Below are positions 33,290 to 45,847 of a DNA stretch of 64,000 bases, piece by piece (positions within the stretch are counted from its first letter, which is position 1; every line of letters begins with the position of its first letter). Below the pieces are notes generated by a model that was given only the letters and a program-made list of their open reading frames with translations, was not told the DNA's origin and searched no databases. The DNA comes from Nematostella vectensis (taxonomy: Eukaryota; Cnidaria; Anthozoa; Actiniaria; Edwardsiidae): contig NC_064039.1 in assembly GCF_932526225.1 (NCBI RefSeq), forward strand, positions 14,216,139 through 14,280,138. Reading direction: 5' to 3'. The position numbers were made by a program, and so were the translations under genes.

Positions 33290-34920
33290 GTAGAAGATGG
33301 AATGGTCTGGTTTTGCGCTACCATATAAAAGTAGTATCTATATCTATATCGAATACTTTACATTTGTTATTCTGTTGATATTTTTTTATGGAAAATAAAA
33401 CTAAAATTGAAAAATCTTCTATTCCTTCTCTATTCCTTTAATGTGCTTTTTCTTCTTTTTTCTCACTTCTAATTGTTTTATAAGTTGGTCAGGGATCATT
33501 TTAAAATGACACTTAAAATGCCAGTGCACTTTCACTGCTGTTTTGAAAGATGAATAAATACATACTTGGCGAAGGGAGGTTATTTCGTATAATATAATGG
33601 TTTTGCAGAAGTCAGATTTGCTGCGGCTATTTATATGAAATGCTGTCTACAATTATATCTTTATTTCTTAAAACTCCAGAATGGTTTCCATTTTGAAAAT
33701 TTGCGGAAGTTTGAATCACGGGACCTCTGTCGAACACGAACTTTTGACGAACCCCCACTTGTTATTATGTCTTTTGGAATAAACTAGCACTGTGCCTCCG
33801 GTCATTTCTATCGATACCTGTGAAAACGAATATCGTCTAAAAAAACATATATCTGTTTTGAAGTTTAAAACTTCATGAAACGCTTTCTGTCATGGTTTAT
33901 GCATCGAAGGATCATGCAAACCGAAAGTGGGACGATACACCCAATTCACCATTTTAATTAAATTATTTGACCGAATGTTGAAAACGTAAAAGACTAAGGA
34001 AATCGCAGGGAATAAATTATGCATTTAAATAGAAAAATACTGTAAATTTTAAGAAAACAAAATCGTAAAAAGCTAAAAAAAATCTCAGGGAATAAATATG
34101 GCAAAATATTGCAAATTTTCAGAAACAAATCGAACAGCAAAAAAAGACCACGAGTAAAGGATTTTGAATACATTGTTACAGTCAAAAGGAAATCTGCAGC
34201 GAATCGAGAATTTATAAAGGGGACTCTAGTTAGAGGCAAACTCCAGATATGAGTTTGACGCCTTATTAGTTATTGTATGACATATCAGTAGAGAGACCTA
34301 GTTTCACCTTTAGTCGCTCAAAAAGGATAAACTCCCCCCCCCCCCCCCCAACCCCTTATTCCATTACTTTGTATCCCGAGTATAGGTGTAGATAATCCCC
34401 CATCCCACTTACCGTGTGTCCGGGAAAAGGAAGACAAAACTATGTTATCTCCATAAGTTATAGTTCTTACATACAAAACATTATAGATCTAATCCTTTTT
34501 TTATAGTTTAAAACTTACGCGTACGCCCTGGACCTCAATTATTAATAAATATTCATTTATTTTAAATAGCAATTTGCAGGTGTCTGGGTAATGACTAAAT
34601 AAGCAGCAACAGATTCATTACAGCGTTCTCTAATAAAGACAAAGACCCACAGACATTATCACCCCAGCAGGCATTATCATTCATATTGGAACAAATTGGA
34701 ATTTTTTACTAAGGTCATTGTAATACCCGTATCTTTCAGGAACTTTCTATTCCTTTTGTTATCCTTATTCCTGATGTTTGAGGAAGTTGCAACTATTCTC
34801 AAGCTCCCTGCCTTTAGGGCTGTTCCGGTATCCAAACAAGTTTATTCATGACACCAAGTTATTCCTGACTCCAAGTTATTCTTGAGATTAGCTTGGCAAA
34901 AGAATAACAAATCAGTTTAT
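33290..34920. other. Intergenic, no recognisable features besides a poly-C run
   Basis: AT-rich sequence between the second MORN gene and the dermatopontin-like gene. A short duplicated phrase (AATCTCAGGGAATAAAT and AATCGCAGGGAATAAAT) occurs near 34000-34100 and a 14-base or longer C run near 34336. No exon with splice support was found. Confidence 0.5.
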
Positions 34921-34925
34921 AGTCC

Positions 34926-35027
34926 GGCATAAATACAAGCTCTTGTGTGTTGGTGTGATCACTCGCTCTCGACTCCACAAGCAGAACATCACCGCCGCAC
35001 TTGAGAAGAACGAGAGAGGCACAGCCG
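34926..35027 (+). promoter_or_regulatory. TATA-like promoter and 5' UTR exon of dermatopontin-like gene
   Basis: A TATA-like GCATAAATAC at about 34926-34935 precedes a short leader ending in CACAGCCG|GTAAGC, a good donor at 35028. The coding exon at 36007 starts directly after a 3' splice site (ATCAACTTCAG|ATG), so an upstream non-coding exon is required and this is the best candidate. The implied start lies about 25-30 bases below the TATA-like box. Confidence 0.45.
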
Positions 35028-35513
35028 GTAAGCCATGTCTCTATAGTTTTACAGACCTCTGTGGAGTCCTTCGACTTTTGGGGGTGTTTTCGAATTTGTC
35101 ATTGTACAGTGATAGCTCTACCCTGGCAAAAAAAAGGGATGCTTGTATGCACCCAAGTGATTGTCAAAGGCCATTTGGTGGTGTGAAACCCTTGCAAACA
35201 GTGCTTGACTGCCCACAAGACTAAGGACAAGCTGGCATTTTCTTTGTATGTGGTCAGTCGGGCAATGCTGCCCGATGTTTGCGCTGTTTTACGCAGGACT
35301 TTAAAGTTAGTTTTTTTTATTTCTCAAGCATTAATACATCCGTTAATCTACCTTTCTCTGTCAGACCTAGCGCTCATAACTACCTTGACGTCACAAGCTA
35401 AAGAAGAGAAGGACTCAAAAGACCTAACTCCACAAGATAAGGCCTGTTGTCCTCCTCAAAGGTGACATACTTTTTTTCTGTGTCTTTCGCGGGTTGGGAT
35501 TATTGCCCTTTGA

Positions 35514-35868
35514 TACACTCTTTTTTTATAAGAACGTCTAATTTTCAGTTGACGGCTGGGCCGTTCTTATTTTTGGGACATTTTAGGCTGAATATGTTTT
35601 CACGATGTTCTTAAATTTTAGTGTATATAAGAATATAATACCCAATGAATTATTAGGAAGTGAATTACACTAACGTTCAATAGCAATAATAATAAGGTTG
35701 TTACTATGAGCACAATTTGATTCTGCATTCTAGAACGCATCGGGACTAAAAAGAAACAAATTTGTGTTATCTGAGTATGGGTATGTTTTTAGCATGTTCT
35801 TAAAATTTGGTGAAATCTCAGGCTGGACGTTTTTATAAAAAAAAAAGGTTCTTATAAAAAAGAGTGTA
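35514..35868. mobile_element. Short TIR element (about 355 bp), TA-flanked MITE
   Basis: The left end TACACTCTTTTTTTATAAG and the right end, CTTATAAAAAAGAGTGTA, are inverted copies of about 22 bases, each bounded by TA. The TA flanks would fit a Tc1/mariner-type insertion. Two internal phrases similar to GTTCTTAAA(A)TTT repeat. It lies in the inferred 5' UTR intron of the dermatopontin-like gene; no coding capacity. Confidence 0.6.
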
Positions 35869-36006
35869 TTTGTACTGGCTGTTCATACCCTGGAAGCCAA
35901 GTTTAATCTCCAAACTATTGTCATGAGAACCGCGTCCAAACTTTCGATCGGTCATGACGGTTACTCCTGATTTTCAGGAATACATTGATCATTTTATCAA
36001 CTTCAG

Positions 36007-37844
36007 ATGAATGCCATCCGCAACGTAGCGCTTCTATTGGCTCTCCTGGTGTTGGCTGACATGTTTGTCAATACGGATGCGTGGCGCCGAAGAAGAAGAA
36101 GAAATCCGCCACCCCCACCCCCACCCCCATCCCCACCCCCACCCTGTCACCCACCTGCCCTGCCTAGTACCTATCGCTGGTACAACCAATGGGGTGGTTC
36201 ATTTAACGTCAAATGTCCGGCAGGTAAGATTTTGGCTTTCTATTCTCCATAAGCGTCATTATGCTAATGGTTATTTGTCTATCTTCACCGTTGTCTATCT
36301 ATTATGTAACTATTCGTTACTTTGATAATGATCTGTTACTTCTCTGTTCACCGTTTGATGTTAGGTTCCACCCTGAGCATGATCCGCTCCCTGTACAGCC
36401 GCTGCCACCACGATCGCGTCTTCTCATTCGCCTGCAAATACAGCAGGCTGTCGTACACTACTGGCTCTGAGGTCTGCAACTGGTCTTCGAGCTACGTCAA
36501 CTCTTACCTCGGGGCCATGAGCTTTACTTGCCCTGGAAATGGATTCGTCGCTGGAGTACACAGCGAACACAGCAATAGTGCTGGAGACAGGTAAAGGTCA
36601 CCCCCCTCCCCTCAGTATTTAGAAGTGGGACACTTATTATCTTTCAATTTCAATAGTGAACTAGATCACTGTGATATTCAATTCACACAACAATGACAAC
36701 GGCGCCATTTATTCTTAATAATTTTACAAATTAAAAAAAAACACATGACTCGTGTTTCTTATTATCACTAACGCATGATCATTAAAAAGCATTAAAATAT
36801 TCGGTATTGCAGGAGGTTCAAGTTCAAGTGTTGTTCGCGTCTCAACGTTCAGCGTTACGGCTGTTACACTACTGGTCACATTAACGACTACCAGCAGATC
36901 TTCCACTACGCTCTGCCCCACGGGACTTACCTGGCCGGCGTGGAGAGTCATTTCAACGCATCTAAGCGGTGAGGGGAGTACGGGCGGATACAGGATTGAT
37001 AAATTTTCAACTCTTACCCAAACGCATTTCCGTCCCCTTTTATCAAACCACCTCCTCCCCTCCTCTATTTTTAAACTGTGGATCCTCCCTTCCAGTAGGC
37101 AGGGTTCGGGGAAGGCGAAGGGGAAAAAGCGAATAGTAAAAGCACTGTGAGAAATATAAATACGGATGTTGAAAATAAAAAAAGACATTAATTGGACATG
37201 CTGTTGAACCACGGTTTACTCAACAAGCCGCCATTAGAGGAGTAACGGAAGATAGCTTGAAGAATCCCGTAATTGTTGTTTTGGGTTCCTGGATTTTCGG
37301 CCCTTAGTGTAGCCCTAACCTATGATTACATACATAGCTACATGATTACACATTACACATACATAGCTACATGATTACACATTACACATACATAGCTACA
37401 TGTATTGATTACACATTACACATACATAGCTACATGTATTGATTACACATACATAGCTACATGATTACACATTACACATACATAGCTACATGATTACACA
37501 TTACACATACATAGCTACATGTATTGATTACACATTACACATACATAGCTACATGTATTGAATACACATTACACATACATAGCTACATGTATTGATTACA
37601 CATACATAGCTAGTAATGCACCTTTTAAACAGACTCTCAAATAGGACCGTTAATACCTCGAAACCCCATGTGCAACTAATGACCGAGCCCGAGCACAGGT
37701 TTTGTGTAGTAGGGTGCTCTTTATTCTTTATTATTTTTTTGTAGCGTTGATTACTTTTTGTTGTCTCGTTTCCATAGTGATCGCCTTTGGAAGCTGAGGA
37801 TCTGCGGGGCCCGCGTGCGCCTCTGTAAATGGTCCCTGATCTAG
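36007..37844 (+). CDS. Dermatopontin-family secreted protein
   Basis: Exons 36007-36223, 36365-36590, 36813-36968 and 37778-37844; phases 1, 2, 2 join correctly and encode 221 residues ending at TAG. Residues 1-25 are a signal peptide (hydrophobic LLLALLVLADMF). Then come Arg27-Arg32 and a Pro-rich stretch to about residue 46. The mature domain opens with WYNQWGGSFNVKCPAG and has the family repeats: DRVFSFACK, SLGAMSFTCPGNGFVAGVHS, DRRFKFKCC, GTYLAGVESHFNASKRDRLW and KLRICGARVRLC. The DR.W/F...C repeats and GFVAGV/YLAGVES phrases are diagnostic of dermatopontins, extracellular matrix proteins also used in invertebrate cell aggregation and shell matrices. It has more than ten Cys, consistent with disulfides. 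The Arg run could be a processing site (inference). Codons in the Arg and Pro runs are short tandem repeats, so length may vary. Confidence 0.88.
37329..37617. repeat. Compound minisatellite in dermatopontin intron 3
   Basis: About ten alternations of ATACATAGCTACATG with either ATTACACATTACAC or TATTGATTACACATTACAC. Two unit lengths are interspersed, suggesting higher-order duplication. It ends about 160 bases before the last exon of the gene. Confidence 0.9.
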
Positions 37845-37954
37845 TTGGACTCTGGCCCTTTAACACGCGCGCAGATGATTATAAAACTAAAGCAAAATAG
37901 CACATAAGATAAAGATAGTAGTACGTTATGTTAAAAAAAGTAAGATGCTAAAAA

Positions 37955-37960
37955 AATAAA
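37955..37960 (+). terminator. Polyadenylation signal of dermatopontin-like gene
   Basis: AATAAA 111 bases after the stop codon, followed by T/G-rich sequence (CTGCTTGCTTGTTTTGT). Confidence 0.6.
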
Positions 37961-38647
37961 GATAACATCTGCTCTGCTTGCTTGTTTTGTAATTTTTGGT
38001 TCAAGTTTGGCGTACTTTCCAAATCTGTGATTCTCTTACACTTTAGCTCTTCAGGCGGATCCGGACTTTTTAATTGAAAGGGGATTGGAATAGAGGGTCC
38101 GTACATCAAAATGATACTTGATTTGTTATATTATACAAAACTAAGCAACGTGACCTTAGTCTAAAAGGAAGGGGCGTGGATATCGACCAAATTTACCCCT
38201 GTATCCATGTACCTTCACGTGACTTATTCCAGATACAACCTGTTTTGGTTTGATTCATCCTCAGCGTACGTCAAGCGAACTGATCTTAATAATTATAGGC
38301 TTCAGTTTGTTATGAGTAGGCAAACCCTTAGTCTGCTTAGCAACCGAGAGCCAGAAAGGGCCAGAAGAGCGAGAAAACATTTTTTTAGAAAAAAAAATTA
38401 TTTTAGAAACTATAATTTTGTACAAAATGAGAACAGAGATATACGACCAATCGTAGTCTTCCTCGCAGCCGTTCTGGACTCTTTTTTTTTTTCTTTTAAT
38501 CGTGTCCGCCATCTTGGCCGCGCGGGAGCTGGGTAAAAGGAGCGCGGCCATAATTACCGTCACGACGACTTAAAACCGCATTCACACCAGCACTTTTAGC
38601 GGAGCCGCGCGCGGAGCTCCATAGGTATAGAAATTGGTCATAAACTA

Positions 38648-40797
38648 CAGTCTACGGAACAGATGCTCATTTGCATAAGCCACTGTCCGGCGTCCTCGAT
38701 TCCATGCGACGCCATTTTAAGTCATCGTTTAACAGGGATGAGATAACTTATCAAGCTTTCTACCTGGCTCAATGATAATAAACCCAAGCCTGTACTTGAG
38801 CACAAACTTTGGAACATTTCAAAATTGAACGTGAGCAACTTTTCTAGCCGAACTCTTTTAAATGTTTTTCAGGAAACGCACTAAAAATATAGATATGGTG
38901 GAAGAGAGCTTCTGAGGAGAAATGCGACCGAACAGTGCATTTGGGGGTTTGAGTTAGAAGGCTGTTTTACTTTGTAAATCGTTCACATTAACATAATCAT
39001 TTCTTAGAAATCTTGAAGATCGGACGTATTTGGTTCTTTACTTCACTAAAATTTATCGCATTATTGTTCACAACAACACACAACAATTTCAACGGCACAT
39101 TACGCCTTTCTGGTCGTTTAAAGCTTCTATTTAAAATTATAAAATTAATTGTCATTGATGACCTCTTAGTTGGCTCACGGGGGTTTACCTTTGAGCTAGC
39201 ATACGGTTGATGCAACAAAGGCTGTCTGATTTGCAACCATAGCTAAAAATGGGTCTTCTAACTTTTTTTTTCACTAACCTTTTTGGAGCACTGCAACATG
39301 CACTGCGTGGTTTAAATTAGTTTTTAAAAAAAGAGGACTCTCTCGATTTTAACCGCTTTAACCTGACAAATTAGGGACTATGGGTCACATGACAGTTTGA
39401 TGACTCTTGTCATAGAGAACCTATTTTGCAAATATTTTTTTGGGGTTAATATCAATCATTGGTCATAGGTTTACATTTTGATTCGATTGAATCGCTTTGC
39501 TTAAAAGCTGGTAAAACAACTTTCATAAATGAAACAGCCTACAGATCATATACATGGCATTTTCCTTCTTCAGGCGGAGTACCGCCTGAAGAAAGTTATG
39601 TTTCTAGCTTCAAAGAGGCTTAAGAGGTACCTTTCGCTGATTTTCTACCCTCTCTCTCGGTGTCTTGCCTCCATGATAATGCGAAGAGGAAATTTACAAT
39701 AAAAATCATGCTCGACTTAGCATAAAATCACTAGGACATGAATAAAATTATATTTTGAGCGTTTTATTCGTTTTCATTTCTAGATTGTGCCTCATCCTAA
39801 AGAGTAATGTTCACGCATAATAACAAAATTTTATTTAGTCCAAATAAACAAAATTTTGGATAAAAGAGGGAATTTTATTTTTAACGCAGTTGCCATGCTG
39901 GAATGCACGGTCACTTGTTCATTTCATTCTTTTGCTATTTACGCACGCTTCTACGGCTAGAACAAAGATTTAGTCGAGACTGAGTGAATGACACACTTTT
40001 GAATTTATCCTCCTATTTTTTAACGCGTTAGGATCTGGAGCCCATCTTTCACACACGGATTAGTTGGAGATTCATATATTGTACATGATTTTCATAAAAC
40101 GAGTCTATGACAAGGTGTACCAAAAATGTTTTAGAAGCAAACATAATTATTGGCTGTTGTTGCATGTCTTTGCTATTTAAGGACTTATTGCTCTTAATAA
40201 AGGGTGCTACGGAAATCAGACCTCCCAGACATATTCCTGGAAGAATTCTTAAGTCCAATACAAACTTTCCAGCGATTTCCACGCCTTTTCGAGATATATA
40301 GAATATAATTAGATGCAGGCTTTGAGACGGTAAAACCATGCAAGCTCGTAATCGTTCAATAATTTTAAAACCAGGTGGAAATATGTGCTCAGAGTTCACT
40401 CAGATTAATAAAATAACAGTTTTAGCTATGCTGTGACTCTCGGCTTTTAACTTTGCTTATGACTGGATGTACCAAAAATGTGAAATTTAGTGAGTTAGAA
40501 CTTTTCTCATGTGATTCATTCTCTTCAAAATATCGCCAAAATCTGATTCTTTTAAGACTTCTTAGGAAGTTTATTTGCTAACACGAGATAAGTTGACCCT
40601 TATACTTTATTGTCACGATATTTTTTTGTTTAAAAAGTATAACAGGCGAGCATACTATCTAATGTTATAAATGTAATAAAACTTGCAAAACGTCAAAGCG
40701 TGGGCTGTTGTCATGACAAATGGCAGGAAATGGCGCCGCATGGAATCAAGGACGCCGGACAGTGGCTTATGCAAATGAGCATCTGTTCCGTAGACTG
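38648..40797. mobile_element. 2.15-kb terminal-inverted-repeat DNA element, apparently non-autonomous
   Basis: The left end (38648-38718) starts CAGTCTACGGAACAGATGCT and continues through CATTTGCATAAGCCACTGTC. The right end (40727-40797) is its reverse complement over about 70 bases with about three mismatches. Immediately outside both ends is CTA (38645-38647 and 40798-40800), a possible 3-bp target-site duplication. The interior holds no transposase; the longest frame (40049-40399, minus) shows no recognised motif. The ends do not match a superfamily I can name with confidence. Confidence 0.8.
39567..39598. repeat. Perfect 12-bp-stem hairpin inside the TIR element
   Basis: TTCTTCAGGCGG, loop AGTA, CCGCCTGAAGAA. 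The stem is GC-rich in AT-rich surroundings. It could be an internal structural feature of the element or of no significance. Confidence 0.7.
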
Positions 40798-41392
40798 CTA
40801 GGCGACTCAAAATTTGTGGTCAATGACGTCATGTCACACGCTGTCAGCTGGCTGTACCACTCACGTGACCAGCTCATGCGACCAGGCCAGCTAATTGATT
40901 GTCGCTCTAAACCAATGACAGACTGGCTCCAACAGGAACTGGGGGTGGGGTGGGGGGGGGGGCGCTTAGAAAGCCGGGGGGACTAAGCCTATTCTGACTT
41001 TCGACATCAAACGATCAACGGTACACAAGCTGGCAGGGAAGAATTTGCGAAAAAAGTGTTTAATAGAGAAAATGCAACTAATTATCCAGTCAAATGGCCA
41101 TACGAAAATAAGAATTTGAAGGATACATCTGTCTACTGCTTTGTAGGAACTGCTTTGTTCTTACAAACTCGGAATATCGGCTCGACTTCTTCACCTGGTG
41201 CGATGGTTGAAAACGTTATAGTTTAAGGAAAAGGCTACAAAACCAGCAGCATTTATCAGGGAATTGTCGAGGCTCTGCACTACTATTCTCATTATGATGT
41301 TACAGAGCAAAAATCAAAAAAGAAAAGCTTTATTTATGAAAGTTAAAATACGGAATTGTTCTCCTAAACAAGCGAACACAACAAGGCAAACA

Positions 41393-42178
41393 ACATGGAC
41401 AGTCAAGGTGAGTTCCGGACGAAAATTTCAATTCAAAATAGTGTGAATACAATATATGAATCAAAACGTAATTCCTGTCATATTCCTTTTAAGTGTAATT
41501 CTTTTTGTTTGCAAATATTTCTGATAATAATCCTCAAACAAAACGATTTTCGTCGTTTTACAACTTCTCTGATTTTCCCGGTGTCACCATTCAATCATCT
41601 TGCTTCCACTGTGTTTTTAATTGGCTGTGAGATCGCTGATTGGATGCTATTTTGGCGCGCACTAAAACGGCTTCCCAGTTCTGTTATAATCGTAAAAGTA
41701 ACTTTTCCTCAAATAAGATAAATACATCTACAAATGAAGACTTATCTATCTAGCTCAGGTAAGAACGACCTTGATGACTCATGTATACACAGTTGTGTTA
41801 GTAAAACTATGTATCATTAAGCTTATTTTTAAATTGAGAATTCATCTCCTGTCTATGCTGTTTTTGTCCTAAATTTCATGTTAAATACACAAAAACGTCA
41901 AAATGTATATATCTCTTTCTTTCTCATATACTTAAAGCCAATATTGATTTGTTGTCTGTTTCTGTTTGGTAAGGATACTAATCTAATCATCAATTGTTTT
42001 CCTCTATGTTTGTTCTCATGTTTTAAGAAAATTAGAAAATTGAAATAACAACGAACGATTTTTTTCTGATTCAGGTGAACTGTTAATACCCAAAAGCCAT
42101 GATGTGAGACTGTATGAAGACATGGATGATGAGCAGCATATTTTAGCAAAATATTTAGCTTTCCTTTCTTTCCTTTAA
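41393..42178 (+). CDS. Possible two-exon small protein
   Basis: ATG in good context (AACAACATGG) opens MDSQ and meets a GTGAGT donor at 41408. A 3' splice site (TCTGATTCAG) at about 42074 leads in matching phase to GELLIPKSHDVRLYEDMDDE and ends a few residues on at TAA 42176-42178. The total is only about 39 residues. The acidic, non-repetitive second exon is the reason to list it; there is no homology I recognise and it may be chance. The surrounding sequence 40800-44000 holds no other gene candidate. Confidence 0.2.
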
Positions 42179-42179
42179 A

Positions 42180-45100
42180 ATAAGTTTTTCCTTTTTAATT
42201 ACCTGCATTCTTCCCCTGGGAAAAATATTTTTGATGTTTGGTTGATATTGCCCTAAAATTTTAGCAATTAAAATAAACAAAACTGTGATTTCTTTTTCCT
42301 TTTTAAAGGGGGGGGGGGGTGCCCCAAGTGCTATGCTCTTTTCATTCTTTTGTGGGATTTAAGCTACTTATGAGTAGCAATAATTTGATTCGCTATTCAG
42401 CATTCTTTGTGCATTTAAGATATTATAAAATAGATACATTCAAGTTTATTCAGAACCTACATTTCTGCGTCTTCGCCATATCTGCTATTGGGTAAAATTG
42501 TTGTTTACCATACCCATTTACGCAAAGAGACTCCCATAAAAACAGAAGGGGATGATCGATCTCAACCCTAAGGGATAACACTTTGGGTTTGGTCAGTAAG
42601 TCCTACCCCCATAAGGTTGCACATTAGGTGTGGTCAAGCAATTTCTGTCTCTAAGCATTTTGAACACCCCCTAAGGAAAAGCACTTTTTCTGGAGTTTTA
42701 ACTTGGAGGTTAACATTTAAGAATGATATAAGTGTGCTGTTAGACTGGAGTAGGAAAAGGATAGTGAATTGAAATATTTTATAGATTATTTGATTATAGA
42801 AATGTAAAATAGGAAATATATGTTCAGTATCAGTTGTCTATCAAACGAAGCTACACAGAGCACTGTTAATAAATATAAGTAAAATATCAGCAATATTTTT
42901 TTTGTTAAGCTGCAAAAGAAGTGTTGATTGGGAGGAGGTCCAGCATTTCATTACGATGGGAGAAATAGCTGAGATAAAATAAAATCCAGCTTGGATTTCA
43001 AACAAGTTACATGTATGAAAAAGTGGGGGGGGGGGGGGGGTGGATTAAGCATACAGCACTTTAGTCTTTTTAAAGCATATAGACTTATGTGAATGTTATT
43101 ATTATGGATCTCTTTTTTATTCTTAAAAGAAATTCTAGTCTAGAATCTCTATTCTTCAGGTGGTCATACCCCTAAACTGCCCAAAGATTCCCAATATGAA
43201 AATAGGGTAAAAAAGCTGGCTCCGCTTTTAGGCAGTGCCTAAATCTTCAAAGAGTGGACAGAACCAAGAAAAATACTGAATAGACTGTGCTGTACATGTT
43301 ACTAAGTGATCATTAAGTATTCAAGTGATCATTAAGTATTCAACACAATAAGAAGCTTGGCAAGTTATCAGGCAAAAAAAAACCTTGTTTAATTAACGTG
43401 ACGAGTCCAGAACAGCGGCGAGGGAAACTGATGGCCATATGTCATGATGGCACACAATCGTACAGACAGAAACAAGTTTGAAGCCCACAGAACGAGTTGG
43501 GTTCCTATCAGCATCATACCTGCCAACTCTGGGGATCTGGTACGGAGGAATTTTAGTTTCTTTTCATATACTTTCTCCGTTGACTTAGATGGTCACAGTC
43601 ACTGTTTTTCTCTTCTAAATACAAGTCATAAAGTTTACGAAGCACCTGCGGTACGGCAACCTTAAAAATGACAAGAATCATGTAGTTTTTTTTTAAATAA
43701 TGAATATATTAGTTTCCTCATATGCCATATATTCACTTCGGAATTGACCGCGTTTGTCAAAAACGACAATTTTTGGCTAAATTTTCTTGATATTTCAAAG
43801 TTGGCAAGTATTATTCTGTAAGAAACACAGCTCGTGCATTCTGTCTCGGAAAAAAAATAAACGAAGACTTAAACACGATATTTTAAGATGTACTGTTCTT
43901 GGTGAGTTTCTTTTTTCCACTGCTCATATATTTTATTACTCACAGTAGCCTTTGGAATACCTGTGGTGTCACACACAAACTAAGATAGAATTGACTGTAG
44001 TTTATTCAACGCTTGCCTTGATTTCCTTCGATGTTTGAAAATGAATTACTATAAATCTCAAAGAGAGTATTTTGATTGCTATATTAGCTTTTAAATTGCT
44101 CTTCTCGTTGGGCTACCTGTGGCTACAAGAGAGTCGGACTGCAATATTTCTTTTTATTATTCTACTTGATTGACAGGTTTGAGATCACGTGGTCGGGTGT
44201 GGGGTCGCGGTGCAGTAGCTTCGAGTTCTTGTCGTCTTCCCAGCGTTCAACAGCCATCCAAGCTTTGAAACCCGGCGTGCATTGCGATTACTTTACAAAC
44301 TCAAAGGTATTTGACTTCACACTGCCTCTTGTAACCTACCTCTTCTTGTTAAACTAGGATTCAAGAGTTTTTACGGTGAAATGGTGGCTGTAACAACGTG
44401 TCCTCGACAAACAATGGCCGCTCATTCACCGAGCTGCATTTTGCCGTTTTCGCGTGGTGGAAAGGGGTGAAATTCTGTACGAAAATGTTGGACAACGCGG
44501 TGTTTGATGTTCGAAGAGCATTTCTATAGCGAGAAAATTGAATTTAGTGCTCGTGACTTGCGATTTTTAAGAGTTATAGCGGATATAATTTTAATGTGGT
44601 GAATACTTGTGTGTGTGATGAGTCGAGACTCGAAGAGACAAAGGCGCTTTCGTACGTTGTTTAGGCGCCAAACTCGCTACTATGCCGAGTTGGAAAGTGT
44701 TTATTATTGCCAAATTCTGATATTGGTTCTATGTTCTCGAACAGTTGAAATCACATTTCTATTTTGCTGTATTTGTTTGTTTTTCTCTACAAGTTTGTAT
44801 TTAAATGTGTGTGTGTGTGTGTGTGTGTTTAACCTCAAAAACTTGATTTTCGATGACCCGTTGACTCTGTCATAAATGTTTATGTCCCATTAGACAATCT
44901 TAAGCTTTGTCCTTGAAATTGACAACACTGAGACGAGGATAAACTTTTAGCCGTAGTATTTCATTTTTTTTACAGTTAAACTACTAAATTTCATAGCTGA
45001 CTGCTTGCTATCTAGTTTACAGAAGTTAAATAGGCCTGAGAACCCAAAGCGTGTGGGTGTTTCCTGGTCTTAAATTGTTGGCCCTCTGTGGTGTCTTTGT

Positions 45101-45840
45101 TAATACAACAAACTATTTCATTAATTATGTCTCAATTGTAAAATGATTTAATAAAGGAATAGATATTATCTTACTTGTCATTTCCTTCGAACCTACTGTA
45201 ACTGATTTTCTTGATTCAATAATACTCATTGGTGCTATTTCGTCATATTGTTTTTAATATTCCATTTTCCAAAAATATCTCAACATGTGATTGTGTAAAA
45301 ATTCCAAAAGCAATTTGACCAGACCTGAGGTTAAAAATTAATGCTAATACGACCACAAAAAGTATATTTGGTAGTGCATACATTATCCTGTAAAAAAAGT
45401 ATGAGGCGGGGGGGGGGGGGGGGGGGGGGGGAGGCTTTTTATCCTATAAAGCAATATATCACCCCATGGGGGGCTATGATCAGTAACTTAGTGTATCACA
45501 ACTGAGATAGCTCAAACCATCTTGAATAATCAATTTTCTGGATGATTGCAGTAAAATGGTTTATTACATGACAGTGATAACTTGCGGTACTTTCATTTAT
45601 TATTATTGTTGATTGAAAGGGCAGTATGCCAAGGTGGAACATGGATTTTTGATTCTTGGGAACTATGATACAGCAAATTTGGCTATGAACAGATTAAATA
45701 TGTCTGGCATGTCAGCTGATGCAAATTGCCCACCTGTTAATTACAAAACTGAATTGTTGTGTTTGTAGCTCTAGAGATTGCAAAACTGCGTGCGCACCCC
45801 CTTGGCGGACAAAAAGTGGGTCATTTCTTATTAAGGAATC
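42180..45840. other. Region upstream of the ZNF143-like gene, no supported exon
   Basis: Contains G runs near 42308, 43024 and 45410, a (GT)n tract at about 44806-44827, and a dispersed-repeat phrase CATACCTGCCAACTCTGG at 43517 that recurs as CATACCTGTCAACTCTCC near 47432. The coding exon at 46493 lies 17 bases after a 3' splice site (GGTATAG at 46475), so a 5' UTR exon is needed; the unmethylated-looking, GC-richer stretch near 44390-44600 is the most likely place, but no donor is convincing. Confidence 0.35.
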
Positions 45841-45847
45841 TTCAAAT

